64,000 bases of DNA from Volvox africanus (Eukaryota; Chlorophyta; Chlorophyceae; Chlamydomonadales; Volvocaceae). Every line of letters starts with the position of its first letter. Positions within the stretch are counted from its first letter, which is position 1. The notes beneath the pieces are model-generated. The model searched no databases. It saw nothing but the letters and a program-made list of their open reading frames with translations, and was not told where the DNA came from. The stretch is taken from contig BSDZ01000004.1 in assembly GCA_030268105.1 (NCBI GenBank), positions 4,757,001-4,821,000 on the forward strand, in the 5' to 3' direction. Below are positions 25,801 through 37,906 of this stretch, in pieces. The translations under genes were made by a program, and so were the position numbers.

Positions 25801-28800
25801 TCGGCCCGGTGGTCAGGGCCCCGGTGCTTGTCCTTTCAAGGCAAGTCGCCCACAGTGTAACACTCTAATACATACAGAATGAGTACACCGGTACAATACC
25901 GTCCTATACTGCTCCGTACGCTCCCTCACCAGCCGCACTCGAAAGAAGTCATCTGGCGGGTCAAGCCGTTCCGCGAGTTCGGGTACTTCGTGGCCGAATG
26001 TTACGAGCAAGTACAGCGTCTCGAAGACCGGAGTGGAGTTGCACAGCATGTAGTTGTACAACTCACCCAATAACCGCACGTCCGCCATTCGTTTCTGGTA
26101 CATACCTGCAGAAGAAGGAACGACAAGAGAAAAGCCGCGGAATATTCTCTCGTTCAGGGATTAGCATGGGTGGTTAGCAGCAGTGGAGAGGGTTGGGAAG
26201 ACGAATGAAACGAAGAAGCTGGTGCTGGTACTGAAGGAACGAGGACTAACCGCGAAGGTCGGATGATGGCTGACGTCGTGGGGGTGCGTGTGGGGGTGGA
26301 GGTGGTCTGGGCTGGACTAATATAGGTGATGGTACTGACACGTGTGTTGCTGGCAACATGTTGGTGCAAGGAGGATCTTCCGACATCCCCAACTCCTTCC
26401 CGTGTACACTCCCCATGACTCTCGCAGTCAGAGCCCCGTTCCCTCCTGTCCCCTGGTCAGAAGAACCTCCCTCCCTCTTCGTTTAACTGCCAACAGCGCC
26501 AACTTCATCGTCCTGATCCTCCGGCCTGCTCGCCCGCTCGCTCACCCGCCCCGGGGTTCTCCAGCCCACAGCGGACGTCCTCCAACACACAGTCCACCAG
26601 CGCCACTCCACAGCTGTCATGATACTGAGTGAGACCCGCAGCCAGGCAGGAAACCAACGGGATGTTGGAGAAGCGGCCACGGACCACCTTTGAGGGGTGG
26701 GAGCAACGGGAGGGACAGGACATGGCGATAGTGGAGTTGTTACTGGCATATGCACACATGTCTCGCCTCGGAGCAAGTACGACACACGGATATGGCACGC
26801 GAAGGACCCGCCGCCCCCACCCTTTCATTCGGGTACCGCATACCAACACCAAGCTTACTTACACTTCTGCCATAACTGTACAATCATGGCCCTCCTCACC
26901 CCCTCGCGCTTTACCCCTCCCTCCCGCATCTGAGAATACGCTCCCCTGCCCGCCCCGTTTGTTCCCTCTTTCCCCCCCCCCCCAACGCCCCACCTTGAGC
27001 AGACACTTCACCACATACTTCTCGTACTGTGCCCAGGGCAGCTTCAGCAGCTTCCTCAGCACCACGGGAATGGTGGCTTCACTGAGGACCTCGAAGATCA
27101 GGTGGCGGATGTACTCGTGGATCACAGAGCGCTTACGCCTGCGAAATGGCATTGTCGGGAGAAGGCGTCTCAATAGGCGCCGTGGGCCACAGGAAAAGGG
27201 GATTACTGCGGGGACAACTTCGAGGATACGAGATGACCCAGCACGGCACGGCACAGCGAAGCACGGTAAGGTGGGGTCTGTTCAGCGCCTCTCATCATTG
27301 GCTGTACTGACCTTTGCCACATTGAATGGCACAAGAAAAGCGTATGCGTATCTGGGTTGAGGAGGAAGGCATTGCGTAAATAAAGCACGAACGAGCGAAG
27401 AACCAACTCCGTCGGGCCCCTGACGGAACCCTAATCAGGAATCAGCCAGCACTTCCCGCATTCCACCGGATACCCCCTCCCCCATGCCTCCCCCACAGCT
27501 TTCGATTCTTTTTGCCGTAGCCCCCCAAGCTCGCGTTAAATTTTTCATAAGCTTAACCACTGTGTGATCTGTGATTTGACGTGCCTGTTGCCGGTCCATA
27601 CATCCTAAAACGCCCGCACGCGCTCCCCTTCCTGCTCTCCCTCCCCCTCTTCCTCTTCTGCCGCACCTGCGCTGCCGCTCTTTGCTAGGAGGCTTCACGG
27701 CGAAGTAGGCCGAGTCCACAAGGCCCGCGTGACGGGGGTCCAGATTGCGCGCGTTCTTTAGCCTCATCATCACCTGGACACCGCAGAGTTTACGGTGTTG
27801 GGGATTTCGTATTCTTTTTGGAAACTTGGAAATTTGGTCTCGGAACTGGACCTGGTATAAATAACATCACAAAATATGGCGAGGCTGCTCTGGCAGACTC
27901 ATGCCGCTTTTGACTATCACATGAGGTGGACATCTAGCCAGGGCGAAGCGGGGACGGGGCCCTCAGGAGGGAGCGATGGGGGCGGCAGCGTGGTGGGGGT
28001 GTTGACATGTGCCGGGGTGAGGCAAGTGCGGTGCCGGAATCCAAAGACATAAAAGGTGCTGGGAAGGGTTAAGTCAGCCAACACTCCTAGGAAGATGACA
28101 GCGCGGCCACCACGTACCTCCAACATGTTCTCCATGCGGGTTCGTGTCTCCGGACATCGGTACATGAACCTGCCCGCGCCCTCCACCAACGTACAGGCGG
28201 TGTCGATATTATGGCCCGTGAAGTCATCCAGCAGCTGTCGAGGAAAGAAAAAACGGAGGAGAGGCGGGGTGACGCGGTATATAAAATTATTTATTACACT
28301 GTGTCAAGCAAGGGTTCGACCCCTCAAAATTTAGCTTATCAGTAATGAAAACATCATCCAGCTGAGAAACAGTCATGGCCTAATCTTGGATTGGCTGATT
28401 CCAATTCTTTGATAACCTAGCGGAGGTAAGGTAAATGCCAGGGGCAGAGTGTGCCAAGGCTGCTCGTCGGAGTCAAAAGGATTAGGTTAGAAGTAGTTCA
28501 CTGAACTAAAATGTGCTTGAGTTGCACATTGCTAATGTAAAGAAAGCTGGTTCATGCAATCACACGACGCATTGTAGATCATCAAGGAGCTGGGAGAGTG
28601 GCGCAAGATCTACTTACACCTAATACACGTACACACGCATACACACGGAGCATGCACCTGCTTTAGCGCTGAGAAGAACGGCCCTGGCGGCAGCAGCCGG
28701 AATTTGGCTAGCTCCGCCATGTACCGGGCGGTGCGCAGTCGGGGCTCCAGGGAGGCGGCGGTCAGGGTGGGGTCTTTGCGCTTTAACAGCTGGGAGTAGC

Positions 28801-30846
28801 TGGAGTCGATCTGGGCGATGACACCTGTCAAAAGTCACACACGAGCAGAAGGGGCGAAGGGACTTAGCCCAGTGAGTGGATGGTAGGGATGACAGTACCG
28901 GGGCAGTTACCGTTCCGTTCTGCTGCATGAGTATGTACCCGCCAAGGTGATGACGACGCATAAGCCAGCCGGCAGAAGACCGCGCAAAAAGCAAATGCTT
29001 TATTGTAACAATAAGGATCACGATAAGATATCGCAGCCTAAAAGGGCGCCCACTTGCTCGATGCGTGAGTCTCGCAGCAATCTCTCTGAATGTCAATCTG
29101 GAAGGTAATGCCTGGTTACCGATGCGATATTAAGCGGTGGTTTTCCTGACCACATCCCAGAATCAAACACAGCTGGGACGGACCCTCTGGCTCAGTCCCT
29201 ACTTCCCACTTCCAGTTCCCTCCGGCCCCATAGCCATCCTTAACTACCCAGCGATGTATGCATGCGCGCACATACCTACATACAAATGCACATATACCAA
29301 CGATACATACACATACAAACACACAGATACAAATACACACACATACACGCACACACATACACGCACACACATACACACACATACACGCACGCACGCTCTT
29401 CCTTCATGCTTCAGATGCCAAGCCCGCCCGCCGCCCACCTTGTGGGATGTCCGGGAGGACCTGGGCCAACACCGCCACGATTCGGGCGAAGAAGGGCACG
29501 AGCTGCAAGGAGGACCTTGGCACATCCACCAGCGCACGGACCAGGCGCCTGGGGAGGGGAATGGGTCGAGGTGGGGCGCCAAGTAAGAGTGCAATTACAG
29601 GGTTGAGGGCGAGGGTGAATAAGGGCTAGCCAGCCTAGCCGGGCATTCGACTTGCCCGAATTAGACGAAGGTAAGCAGTCCAAGACTGCATGAGGCACAA
29701 GGAGTTGAGCAGGAAGTAAACTTTGCCACTTTACAAAATGCGTGACTGAGATTTTCCTCGACTGGCATAGCAAGAGACCACACAACTCCTGAAAGGAAGC
29801 AGTTAGGGGCTTTATCTCATGCAGTATGTGGCGCCGTGGGCCTAGTACGGCATGGGTAAATACTATATGGAGGCACATGGGAGGAGGCCGTTTTTCCAAG
29901 CATTCGGTTCTCAGAACACAGACCCTGCCATCCCCACCATGACTTAACGGGCACATCGGACCACTTGCCCACATCCTCAACCCCTGCTTCTCCCCCAGGC
30001 CCCCCAGCCCCCATACTCACGCCTATCCGTCGCGATCATCCAGATCTCCACCGACCCGCAAACCCGCACACTCACACGCACACCCACACGCACCTCCTGT
30101 TCGCTTTATTGTTGCAGTAACAGAAGTTGACCGCCAGATCATCTGCGAGGTCCCGACTGACACACGAGGGCAGACGGTTTATGATCAGCTCCATCGCCCC
30201 GCCGGCGTCGCCGCCGCCACCGCCAGCAGAACTGCCGCCGCCAGCGTCATCATCCGCTCCTGCTGCAACAGCCACAGCCGTAGACCCATCGGCTTCTGTC
30301 TCCGTCGCTGCTGCTGTTCCGCTGCTATCCACCGCCGGCAATGGTGTGACCTCTGCATCCGCGGCGGCGTCAGCGCCGCCGTCGGGAGCAGCATCCTGCA
30401 GAGGAGCGCCGGGTAACCCACCACCCAATCATTCCCGAATGACCCCTAAGTAGTCTTCCTTTGGCCAGCCACGTATTGAGGAAGACAGTCGAGCGACGGC
30501 GACTCGTTGCGGTTAACAACATACCAACACACAAACGCAATTCATGAACCGCACCACCCAAGTACGGCATAGCCAGAGAAAGTGGAGTCCAGAAGCATGG
30601 GGGCCAAACCCATCATTCCGTTAACAGACTTCAAAAGCTACCGTTATCACTGTTGCTTCATAACCGACAGCACCCGATCTCCGGCGAATGCCGGATCCAT
30701 TCCCTGCCCGCCCTCCCCTTCTCCAAGAGGGCAGGTCGCCGCTGCGTTGCATTTCCCAGCTTTTCGCGGCTATTTGGCATCACCGAAGGAAGACCTACCC
30801 GGGCAGAGGACGACACAGCCGCTGCAGCCTCCACTCCCTCGACCAT

Positions 30847-30879
<33 letters not shown>

Positions 30880-33800
30880 GCTACCTTTGGCTTTTTCTTT
30901 GTCCCCTGGGGTCTGCTGCTGCTGCTGATCTACTTCATTCCTTCCCCGTGGATCCTTAGAGTCGCCGAAGAGCAGTACGGACGGTACCAATACACGGAGG
31001 TCGGGTAGCGACTCGTAGAAGGATCGTGCGTCGGGGTCTTCGAAGACGGGTTCGAGGGCCGAGTCGCCGGCACCACCCTGGGCCCCCGAGGTGGAGGCGT
31101 CCTTGGCGGCCTTAGGGGGGGAGGCGTAAATGAAAGATAATAGATTGGTTGTGAACTTTATCGAAATAGAAATGAGTGACGCGGCCCGGTAACTGGAAGG
31201 AGCTCATGAGGTACGGGAAGTGGTCAGGGAAAGAGTGTCCTAGGGGGTAGGCCGTATGCTGCTGAGGGTTCCAGATAAACAATGGAAATGTGAAAAATCA
31301 GTAAATGTTCGCATAGTATTAAAAGATTATTTTATATATTATTAACACATTGATTTAATATTTATTTCTTTTATAACATATATAGCTATGTAGTTGTTGA
31401 GCATAGCTAAATACAAACATATTAAAAACTTCAAGATGAGAAGCCCAATAACGCGATGCTCTGCTGCATAAGTGCGAAATCTGTCAGGGATGTGGGAGTT
31501 CACGACGGGTTGATCTTGACACTAATCAGTGCAGCCGTCAGGGAATACAGAAAGCATCTGAGCCGTGCGGAAGGGGAAGGGCAGGGAAGAGGTTGGGCCC
31601 ATGCAGAGTGAGGAGGGTCACATGCAATCGGCAGATGGGCGCGCTTCGGATCGTATTCCATGCCCAAGTAAAACAACGCATGCAAGATCCAACGCTTCCA
31701 AAAGCGGTAAACCCACCCACCCACCGTTCCTGAACTGTCCCCCACACCCAGCCGCGTGAAGGCGTCCTCCGCTAGCTCCGGCATCTCCTTGCCCAACCCG
31801 TCAGCTAACGCAGCCACGGCGCGGTGAAGGGCCTCGTACACCTGTATATGACGACATCAGCACGGCACGGAATCTGACATGATGAGTTTGCACCTTTGGT
31901 TCAAAGTTTCGCACTACACAGCGGTGGTGGTGGCGGTGGTGGTGGTGATGTTGTAATAGTACACACCTTTCTCCTCCGCTCGTACTCTGCGGCTGCATCC
32001 GCGGGCAGATCTCCCCGTGTGTTGACCAGCGCGGAGTTCTCCGCCTCCAGGTCCCGCAGCTGCCGGTGGTCCTCTGACAGGGCAGCCATCGCAGCCTCCA
32101 GGGCCCGATCAAGGATCTTGGTCAGGACGGCGGCCTCAGCTTCTGGCAGCACAAAGCTGGTGGCAAACCGATGAGGCGAGGAGGGCGGGGGAGAGAAGCA
32201 AATAACAGGTAAAGCACCGGATCCACAGGTATGGAGAGCAAGAGGGAGGAGGATATAAGCCAGAAGGAATGAAGGAATATACGTGAAATGCGTTTGTGCA
32301 CACATGTGGGTTGTGCCAGAATCATGATGCCAGAACGGGTGGGTTAGTGCTAGAGGGGTGAGTTATGACAGTCGAAAGGGATGGCGGGGGAGAGATGTAT
32401 GGGGTAGTATGGCACTGGGGCGGCTGTCTGTGTCGGGGAGGACGAGTCAGGAGGGCTGCACGGGTGAACATGAGGCCATGACATCCATGTCATTCCATGC
32501 CCTTGTGCGCCCTCTCTCCATAACCGCCACCCACATTGTTCTTGTAGGCTTCTATTTAAGCCCGCCTCTCTTCCTCCTCTCCTGCAAAGCCATCAAGGTT
32601 ATCCATCTCGCCCTCATCTCCTCAACTCTCATCCTGATTCCCGACCCCCGACCACTAACCTATAGCCGCAATCCCCCACACCCATCCCCATATACCCAGC
32701 TACCCACCGCCTGCCCAGCTCCTCTTGCAAGTGCTGCTGCTCCGCCTTGAGCTGCGCCAGCGCCGCACCCACGCCCTCCGGCAAACCGCCCGACTCCACC
32801 TTCGGAGGCCGCCAACGGCATCAGGACAGCGGGACAGCGGTGGCAATGATGTATACAGAAGCAGAAGAAACCTACCAGCCACAAGATATGACTATGAGGA
32901 GGTTGGAACCAACCAGGTCTCCCAAATCTTCACACCGCCCTCTCGGTACTACGGGGAGGGCCCCAAACCAGTACCAGTGCAGCGCCCGTGGCACCGGTGG
33001 CCGCAGTGAGGCAGAACCCTAGTTTTCCTCCTCCAGTTTAAGCGTCCAACTTCCCTCAACTGAAAAAATCACTCCATGGCAGCTCTCTCCTCCGCACCCC
33101 AGCCCACCCCATCAGTCGGGTAAGGGAGCGGGGCTGATTCGCAGCTATCAACCATGACGTACTCCTCAGGTTAGGGGGATGTAATTAGCCCCTAGGGTTC
33201 AGCTTCTGCCCAGGGTCTGCTGTGTATTTTACTTTTGTGCAACCCACGCTGGGCATGTTCCATCCGGCCCGGCCCAGCCCGACCTGTTCCATCAGTTGCT
33301 TCGGCACGGCAGCAGAGGCCGCCAATACGGCCGCCGAGGGTTGTCCAAGTAGCAGCTCACGGGCGGTGCGGGCGAAGGTCCCCAGCAAGGTCAAGTTGGT
33401 AACAGCGGCGTCGCGATCGTTGCGGTAGTCGGGGAGGGCCTGGGGTGATAAAGTCGAAAGCGAACGAGAGAATGAAAAAAAGCGAACATGATGCTTGGAG
33501 AGACACGGTGGCGATTTGGATGAGGGTGATGGAAAGGTGCAGCAAAAGAACGAAAATCTCGTTGAGAAGATGCGGAGGATTGCGCAGGATATTGGCTTGT
33601 CATGGCTTCATGGTGCCAATTGGAAGCGGATTGATGGCGGTGGTGGCGGGAGTTGTGGCAATGGTGGCGATGGAGGCGGCGATGGCGGAGGCGGTGTCAG
33701 TGAAGTCGGCAGTGATGGGCAGTGGCGGTGGTGATGGCGGTGCTGTTACGATGGACAAGTAATGAACTGCTGAGGGGCTGAGGCGAGGAGCACGGGAAGA

Positions 33801-35397
33801 ATACCGGTCAAGCCTTCTCTCCTTGCCCTTTCCAGAAGCCTCCACATCCCGCCCATTCACCCCACAAACCACCTGACTTTGCTCCAATCCCCGCGCAAGA
33901 TCAGCTAAAAGCTCCTCCTCACTTCCTTTTACTTCCAGAACCATCAACCATCGTTTCCAACAAAGTCATCCATATAATGGCTGGCCCAACCAAATGCCTT
34001 CCCTTCAAACCAAACTCCTCCCCCCCCAACCCGAAAACCCGATCCTCCCCTCAGCCCAGGGCTTATCTCTCAATACCACCCTCAGCACAACCCTACCAGA
34101 TCCTTAAGAATTGACAATAGCGGCCCTGCGCCGATGCATACACCCCCGGCCAGCAGCTCCCCCAGGAGCCGCAGGGCCGCTCGCCGCCGCTTGGCGCCAT
34201 CGCGGTCCGCAGCAGACCCCGACCCTCCACCGCCATCGGCTCCAGCGCCGCCACCACCGGGCTTGGAAAATGCCTGCGTATGTGCCCGTCCGTATATCTG
34301 TGTGTGTGTGTGTTCCAGCATCCCCATAACAGCATATCCATAACAGGGGTTATTATCTCGTCCATTGATAACTTGCAAATCCTTTCCTACATGCTAGTGC
34401 CCATGGGATTTCGTGAACCCTGGGCCCGTTGATGTCCAAACGCATGTTCCAGGATCAGAGCCAAAAGTGGCCGGAGCTCCCACAACGCAGATCGCCATTC
34501 GATCCTAAATCCCTGACCTCCTATCTTAGAATGTCCCCGGGCCATGGCTCGGCAGCGGTAGGAGAAATTGAGGAAGGGAAAAAACAAGGGGATTTTACAG
34601 CAGCAGCCCCTGTGACCGGTTGCAGCCTGCCTGTGAATTACCATATGGCCCGTGCCCTTGTTCCGCTCTATCTGCCCTCAAGGTGCAGCGGCCGGTGGAA
34701 TATGGGCGGCAGCCACACGTGGCGACCGGTCAAAGCCAGCCACAAACCTTGCATAGGGCCGCCGCGATCTGGGGGCCAAAGTCCGCGTAACGCTGGTGGA
34801 GTAAGCTGCATACCGCAACTGCAGCTGGCACATCAACGTTGCGCAACGGGGCCTCTGCTATGGCTGCCACAGCCTCGCTGACGTACTGAGAGTGAGGGGA
34901 AAACAGTAGATAAGAGCCAGGGACAAGGACATGGGGCAAAGGACAAAGGGAAGAAGGCGCGAGGCGTGGGTTGGGGGGCCGAAAGGGGTTGCCCTATTGG
35001 CAAGTCCTGCCACCATAACGCTTTCACAAACCTTGCTCTGGTTTGTTTTCCGGATGTCATCCAGTATAGTCTGCTTGTTATCTTCATTTAACTGGCGAAG
35101 CCTCTTTGTCAGAGTTGAGTTACGCTTAATACTGCTGTCCAGCTGCTTTAGGTGATCCTCGCCTGAGAAGAAGGAAGAAATTTAAAATGGACGACTGAAT
35201 CAGACACATGAATTGCCGCAGCCCCTTACTGGGCCGTATCGCGTCCAGATTGCCCTCGCGAAGCAAACGTTGAGCCTCGAGGGACTTCCTTGTCACAACT
35301 AATTGGGCTATCACCTCCTGCATGCATACAAATCTTTTGATATCCGAACAGTGCACGGTAATCTTCTGTCGCGTACCTGAAGAGCCTCGACGTCCAT
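22892..35397 (-). CDS. UPF2: UPF2, nonsense-mediated mRNA decay factor (three MIF4G domains)
   Basis: UPF2 bridges UPF3 at exon junctions to the helicase UPF1 in nonsense-mediated decay. Exons in transcript order: 35397-35377, 35317-35230, 35162-35032, 34885-34748, 34273-34097, 33439-33248, 32799-32708, 32156-31967, 31841-31725, 31110-30799, 30395-30094, 29548-29439, 28824-28658, 28234-28118, 27773-27667, 27138-26994, 26687-26546, 26105-25930, 25695-25609, 25311-25065, 25015-24898, 24319-24229, 23873-23701, 23472-23372, 23165-22892, about 1,270 residues. It is collinear with plant UPF2. MIF4G-1 has CSLLHQRY; MIF4G-2 has NRLPSCVSRDL and RTARYMAELAKFRL; MIF4G-3 has LRKLLKLPW, LGELYNY and LDPPDDFFRVRL. 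The UPF1-binding part follows (DELDEDFDREW, VTLRMLVRRGGK, EEMKRLVLA). Start is MDVEALQ. Odd points: a Gly11 run (30848-30881), an RGG-type C-terminus, an uncertain 3' end of exon 33439, and an unresolved phase between the exons ending at 24229 and starting at 23873. Confidence 0.97.
29258..29400. repeat. CA/TACACA-type microsatellite in a UPF2 intron
   Basis: Irregular runs of CACACA and TACACA/CACGCA just upstream (on the + strand) of the UPF2 exon 29548-29439, so it lies in the intron after that exon. The long open frames here on both strands are repeat artefacts. Confidence 0.85.
30848..30881 (-). repeat. Trinucleotide run encoding polyglycine in UPF2
   Basis: A run of CCACCG-type units on the + strand encodes about 11 consecutive glycines in the linker of UPF2 after the LPDLR-VPSVLL segment. 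It sits between MIF4G-1 and MIF4G-2, a variable linker in the family, and is a likely site of length polymorphism. Confidence 0.85.
31271..31440. other. AT-rich islet in a UPF2 intron
   Basis: About 170 bases are strikingly rich in A and T (runs such as TTTTATATATTATTAAC) within otherwise GC-balanced sequence, between UPF2 exons 31841-31725 and 31110-30799. No coding frame, tRNA or inverted repeat is evident. Organellar origin or a decayed insertion are possible; neither is shown. Confidence 0.5.
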
Positions 35398-36107
35398 GGG
35401 TCTTTATCGCACACTGCCGTCCAGGCTATTAATCATGAGCAAAGCAGCATAAAAAGTACTTGAGGTTACTACGGGTGCTAAAACATTAGGCGCGACACAG
35501 TCTACCAGGGCTTACACAGCCCGGAAAGTTACATGCTTCGTTTCACGAAGCTGAGCGCTATGGCATTTTCGTACATATAACATGGACATTTTTGTCAAGA
35601 AACCGAACACGTACATGGCTATTGCACCACGAAGGTGCAAAAATTAGTAAAGAATTGGTATCATCTTACCCGTCAACCGCAACTATAAACCTATTTTATC
35701 TCAGGGCATCAATGCGGTGGATTCGCAAATTCCAAAAGAAGACCAAGTACTAACGTCCATGTCCTCAAGGTATCCTCGCAAGCCATGAATTTCCCCCCGG
35801 CTCCCTCGACCTTCAAGAAAACTTCTGCACGTGCTGCAAAACTGCATGCCTATCTCAAAAAAGAGACGAAAACACACACAGAAGGCTCGCATACCAGGCT
35901 AAGTCCAGGAGCCTTAATCCTGGCCTCGCGCAAATGAGGCGTGCCTGCTAATTATCCACTCCAGGGAAAAAGAAGAACACAGGACATCATTTGTGTATGC
36001 CTCGTTTCTGACGTCAGTCCAGTCATGTCAATTTCCCGTCAGATAACCGCATCCTTCCATGTGGTCAAGGGATACTCTCAGTACATTTGCGGGGAACGAA
36101 CCGCCCT
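35398..36107 (-). promoter_or_regulatory. MCU 3' UTR and UPF2 upstream region (tandem genes)
   Basis: MCU and UPF2 are both on the minus strand, with 710 bp between the MCU stop and the UPF2 start. TGTAA signals for MCU lie at 35516-35512 and 35533-35529. This leaves only about 115 bp between the predicted MCU 3' end and the UPF2 ATG, so the UPF2 promoter must be very short or lie inside the MCU transcript. Confidence 0.55.
35512..35516 (-). terminator. TGTAA polyadenylation signal, MCU
   Basis: TGTAA on the minus strand about 595 bases past the MCU stop, a usual 3' UTR length for volvocine genes. A second copy is at 35533-35529. Confidence 0.55.
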
Positions 36108-37650
36108 TTATATCCCTTCTGTGGTGTGTTTGCTCTCCAGCTTCTGCAGGAAATGGAGGCGTTTCAAGTAGCGGTCTCGCGCCTGCAACACAAAGCATTA
36201 GCATGTTCGGATATGGACCAGCACCTGTACAAGAATCCGCCGTCGAGGCTCACTGGATTAAGAGAGGGAAAGTTCCGAGCCCCTGCAACGATTCCGTGTT
36301 CAGCACCATGACCTATGGTCTTTAGACCGCCATTGTGAAGGTTGGGATTCTCAGACAATCCTCTGTGAATCCACCCAAAGGCTCATAGCATAATAACGTA
36401 TGGTGCATCAGTGTACACAGCTCCAAATTTCCTTAGCAACCCGGTTTAAGATGGACGCACCTTTGCCAGAGCCTGGTATCGTTCGTCATCGAGCTCCAAA
36501 CCATCTGAAGACGCTGACCGCCGCTCCTGTTGCCAAAAACACAGGTCATTGCACATATTTAATCATCATAACAGACAAGCAGACAAACCACTTCAGGTGA
36601 CAACTCTTCCGTTTCGTCCGATTCCCCCCTCTTTTAACGCAGATCCAAAAGTAAAGCCCAGTTATAGCCCAGCGCACCTTCAGGCGTCGCGCGTACCATT
36701 CCTTCACTGGCTGCAAGTCGAAGGGATGGCCTTTGGTGTATATGAAGAAAGAGTAACCGAGCAGAGTGTAGACAAGGGAAATAATGTAGCCGACGGGTTC
36801 CATTACATCCCACGATAGCTCATAGTACGTCAGCCGTAAGAAGGTCGCCAGCTGGAGGGCGATGACGAGGCAGCCGACGTGCAGGAGACCCCATGCCTTT
36901 TTTTCAGCAGTCTGGTGGATCTCTTCGTACGGCTGCAGCTTTCTCTCAATCTCATCAAGCTTCGCTTTCACGTCGTCAGCTTTAAGAAAGTCCTATGATA
37001 TGAGTCAATGTGGGTTCGGCAGCATTTAAGGTACCGCTAGGGACGGTGCGGGGAGCCACGCACATGAACGCACCGGGAAACAATGCTCAATAAGGTCGCT
37101 GGGCTTGAGGTACACTTGCTGGTTGTGAACCAGCATAACCCCCGCAAGCTGCATAGAACTGATAAGCTCCTTCGCTTCGTGTTCGTCACGCGCTGCACCC
37201 CTGCAAATAGTCCGCATGCAACGAATAAGCACCAGCGGCCGAAAGGGTATGGATGGCCCTCATTGCCTACCTATCCAGGATCAGCTGGAGAAGCTTATAA
37301 CTAGGTATACTGTCATTGAATTCCAACTCATGCTTCAGGTCTTGTTGGACCTGCACGACCTGCGCAATCTGCGAGCGTACAAAGCGTCGAAGCATGGAAT
37401 GAAGGCGCCAATGCAGAACGCAACATCTAACCTTTCGAAGCTTCTCCCTGAACTGTTCGTCGCTAGCTATCTCCTCCCCCCCAGTGGACAGAAACGTTCG
37501 AAAGAAAGACTTGCTGGCACTAAAAATGTGTGGGGCTTTACAGATCGAACCAACAGATAACACAGAACCCTGAATTTCACAAAATTGACCTGACGCGAAT
37601 TGGGATGTAACACGCAGGGCAAGCGGTAGCAGACATGTCGATTTCCTCAT
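36108..37650 (-). CDS. MCU: Mitochondrial calcium uniporter pore subunit (MCU)
   Basis: MCU forms the Ca2+ channel of the inner mitochondrial membrane. Exons: 37650-37432, 37368-37271, 37200-37074, 36992-36678, 36526-36461, 36182-36108; phases close to 299 residues. The N-terminus MRKSTCLLPLALRVTSQ is basic and hydrophobic, as a mitochondrial presequence should be. A matrix domain follows, then a coiled coil (KLDEIERKLQPYEEIHQ), a first membrane helix (about 182-208), the pore loop WDVMEP (209-214) and a second helix (about 215-233). The C-terminal coil carries RYQALAK and RDRYLKRLHFLQKLE. The D and E of the DIME signature are present; the I is V, as I recall from plant MCUs. An in-frame ATG at 37710 is an alternative start but gives a poorer presequence. 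A plant-type MCU works without EMRE; whether this one does is inference. Confidence 0.94.
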
Positions 37651-37906
37651 AGCGTCTTGTGTTAGTGTCAATACAAAGTTCCCATAAACAGTTAAGGAAT
37701 TTGACGTCAACTGCAGGTCAGCCTAACCGGCGACAGGGTGCCTGCAGCTGCGTATTGGAATTTGGTTCATGAGAGCAGTGCAGGTTCCTACCGTACTGTT
37801 TCTCTTTCCTTTTATATTCCTATTGTACTTATCCCGTTCATTAAGTTATCACAGAGTTCATTCTTGAAGTGGATAACTTTCAGATTTAGAGTACAAGGAC
37901 ACGAGA
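37651..37906. promoter_or_regulatory. Compact divergent promoter between MCU and the RRM gene
   Basis: Only 256 bp separate the two start codons of divergent genes. A TATA-like TTTATATT lies at 37811, about 96 bases before the RRM ATG, and would suit the plus direction. No motif can be assigned to the minus direction. Confidence 0.6.
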
